Of a stretch of 14,645 bases of DNA, positions 14,559 through 14,645 are shown one piece after another. The DNA is taken from the NCBI GenBank assembly GCA_021800315.1, contig JAJYZD010000072.1, forward strand, positions 1 to 14,645. The letters are read 5' to 3'. The stretch's first letter is position 1. Each line of letters begins with the position of its first letter. The stretch is from Bacillota bacterium (GTDB lineage: Bacteria > Bacillota > Desulfotomaculia > Desulfotomaculales > JAJYZD01). The position numbers were made by a program, and so were the translations under genes. The notes under the pieces were generated by a model. It had not been told where the DNA came from. It did not search any database and was given only the letters and a program-made list of their open reading frames with translations.

Positions 14559-14591
14559 GGGGGGATCTGCATAAATAGCATGATCCCCCCC
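14559..14591. repeat. G-run/C-run inverted repeat near the right edge
   Basis: GGGGGGATC (14559-14567) pairs with GATCCCCCC (14582-14590), and the stem goes on inward with TGC/GCA around the loop ATAAATA, with one bulged T. There is no T run beside it. It lies about 125 bases past the transposase end and may be, or lie in, the right end of the element; I found no matching left end. Apart from a small CTGCAT-CA-ATGCAG dyad at 14448-14461, I see nothing else in 14434-14645. Confidence 0.5.
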
Positions 14592-14645
14592 AACTGTTAA
14601 CACCATACATTCCTGGTAGACCAGGCCACCTGCAATTTAATTATG

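Noticed and set aside
1..14645. CRISPR arrays, tRNA and rRNA genes
   Set aside because: No regularly spaced repeats, cloverleaf signature or rRNA-like conserved sequence was seen on either strand.

Overview
The window looks like a chromosome segment of a spore-forming Firmicute. The core genes are GC-rich, roughly 60% or more by eye. Together with a complete spoIIIA sporulation operon, a sigma-54 activator and a CD1247-type zinc-ribbon gene, this suggests a clostridial lineage of the Peptococcaceae/Desulfotomaculum/Moorella type. That placement is inference from gene content and style, not from a search.

Layout. (1) Positions 1-950, minus strand, more AT-rich: the start of a C5 cytosine DNA methyltransferase cut by the window edge, preceded by an unrecognised 232-residue ORF whose stop overlaps the methyltransferase ribosome-binding site. 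This is a probable restriction-modification type pair. (2) 951-1361: no convincing gene. (3) 1362-6428, minus strand: spoIIIAA-AB-AC-AD-AE-AF-AG-AH, all eight genes intact, tightly packed and ending in a hairpin. These genes build the mother-cell-to-forespore feeding channel (AA is the ATPase, AG and AH are ring proteins, AB-AF are membrane parts). (4) 6429-6658: divergent intergenic region with a candidate sigma-E promoter for spoIIIA and a terminator-like hairpin that has no obvious gene to serve. (5) 6659-11248, plus strand: a PAS/AAA+/Fis-type sigma-54 activator, then a well-formed -24/-12 promoter with an 18-bp palindrome upstream, then an AMP-forming acyl-CoA synthetase and an MFS transporter broken by one frameshift. 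I read this as a regulated module for taking up a carboxylic acid and activating it to its CoA ester. (6) 11375-11878, minus strand: a CD1247-type protein with two CxxC pairs and a good terminator. (7) 12018-12341: the C-terminal half of a metallo-beta-lactamase-fold hydrolase. (8) 12342-14645: AT-rich, gene-poor DNA with a decayed DDE transposase (two frameshifts, two in-frame stops) and a G-run hairpin near the right edge.

The plus-strand module (5) sits between spoIIIAA and the CD1247-type gene, both on the minus strand. I think it was inserted into an older sporulation neighbourhood. The two window ends (methyltransferase pair, dead transposon) also look acquired. I see no CRISPR array, tRNA, rRNA or recognised riboswitch. 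I do not claim a clearly new system. The best leads are the unknown partner of the methyltransferase and the sigma-54 promoter with its upstream palindrome.
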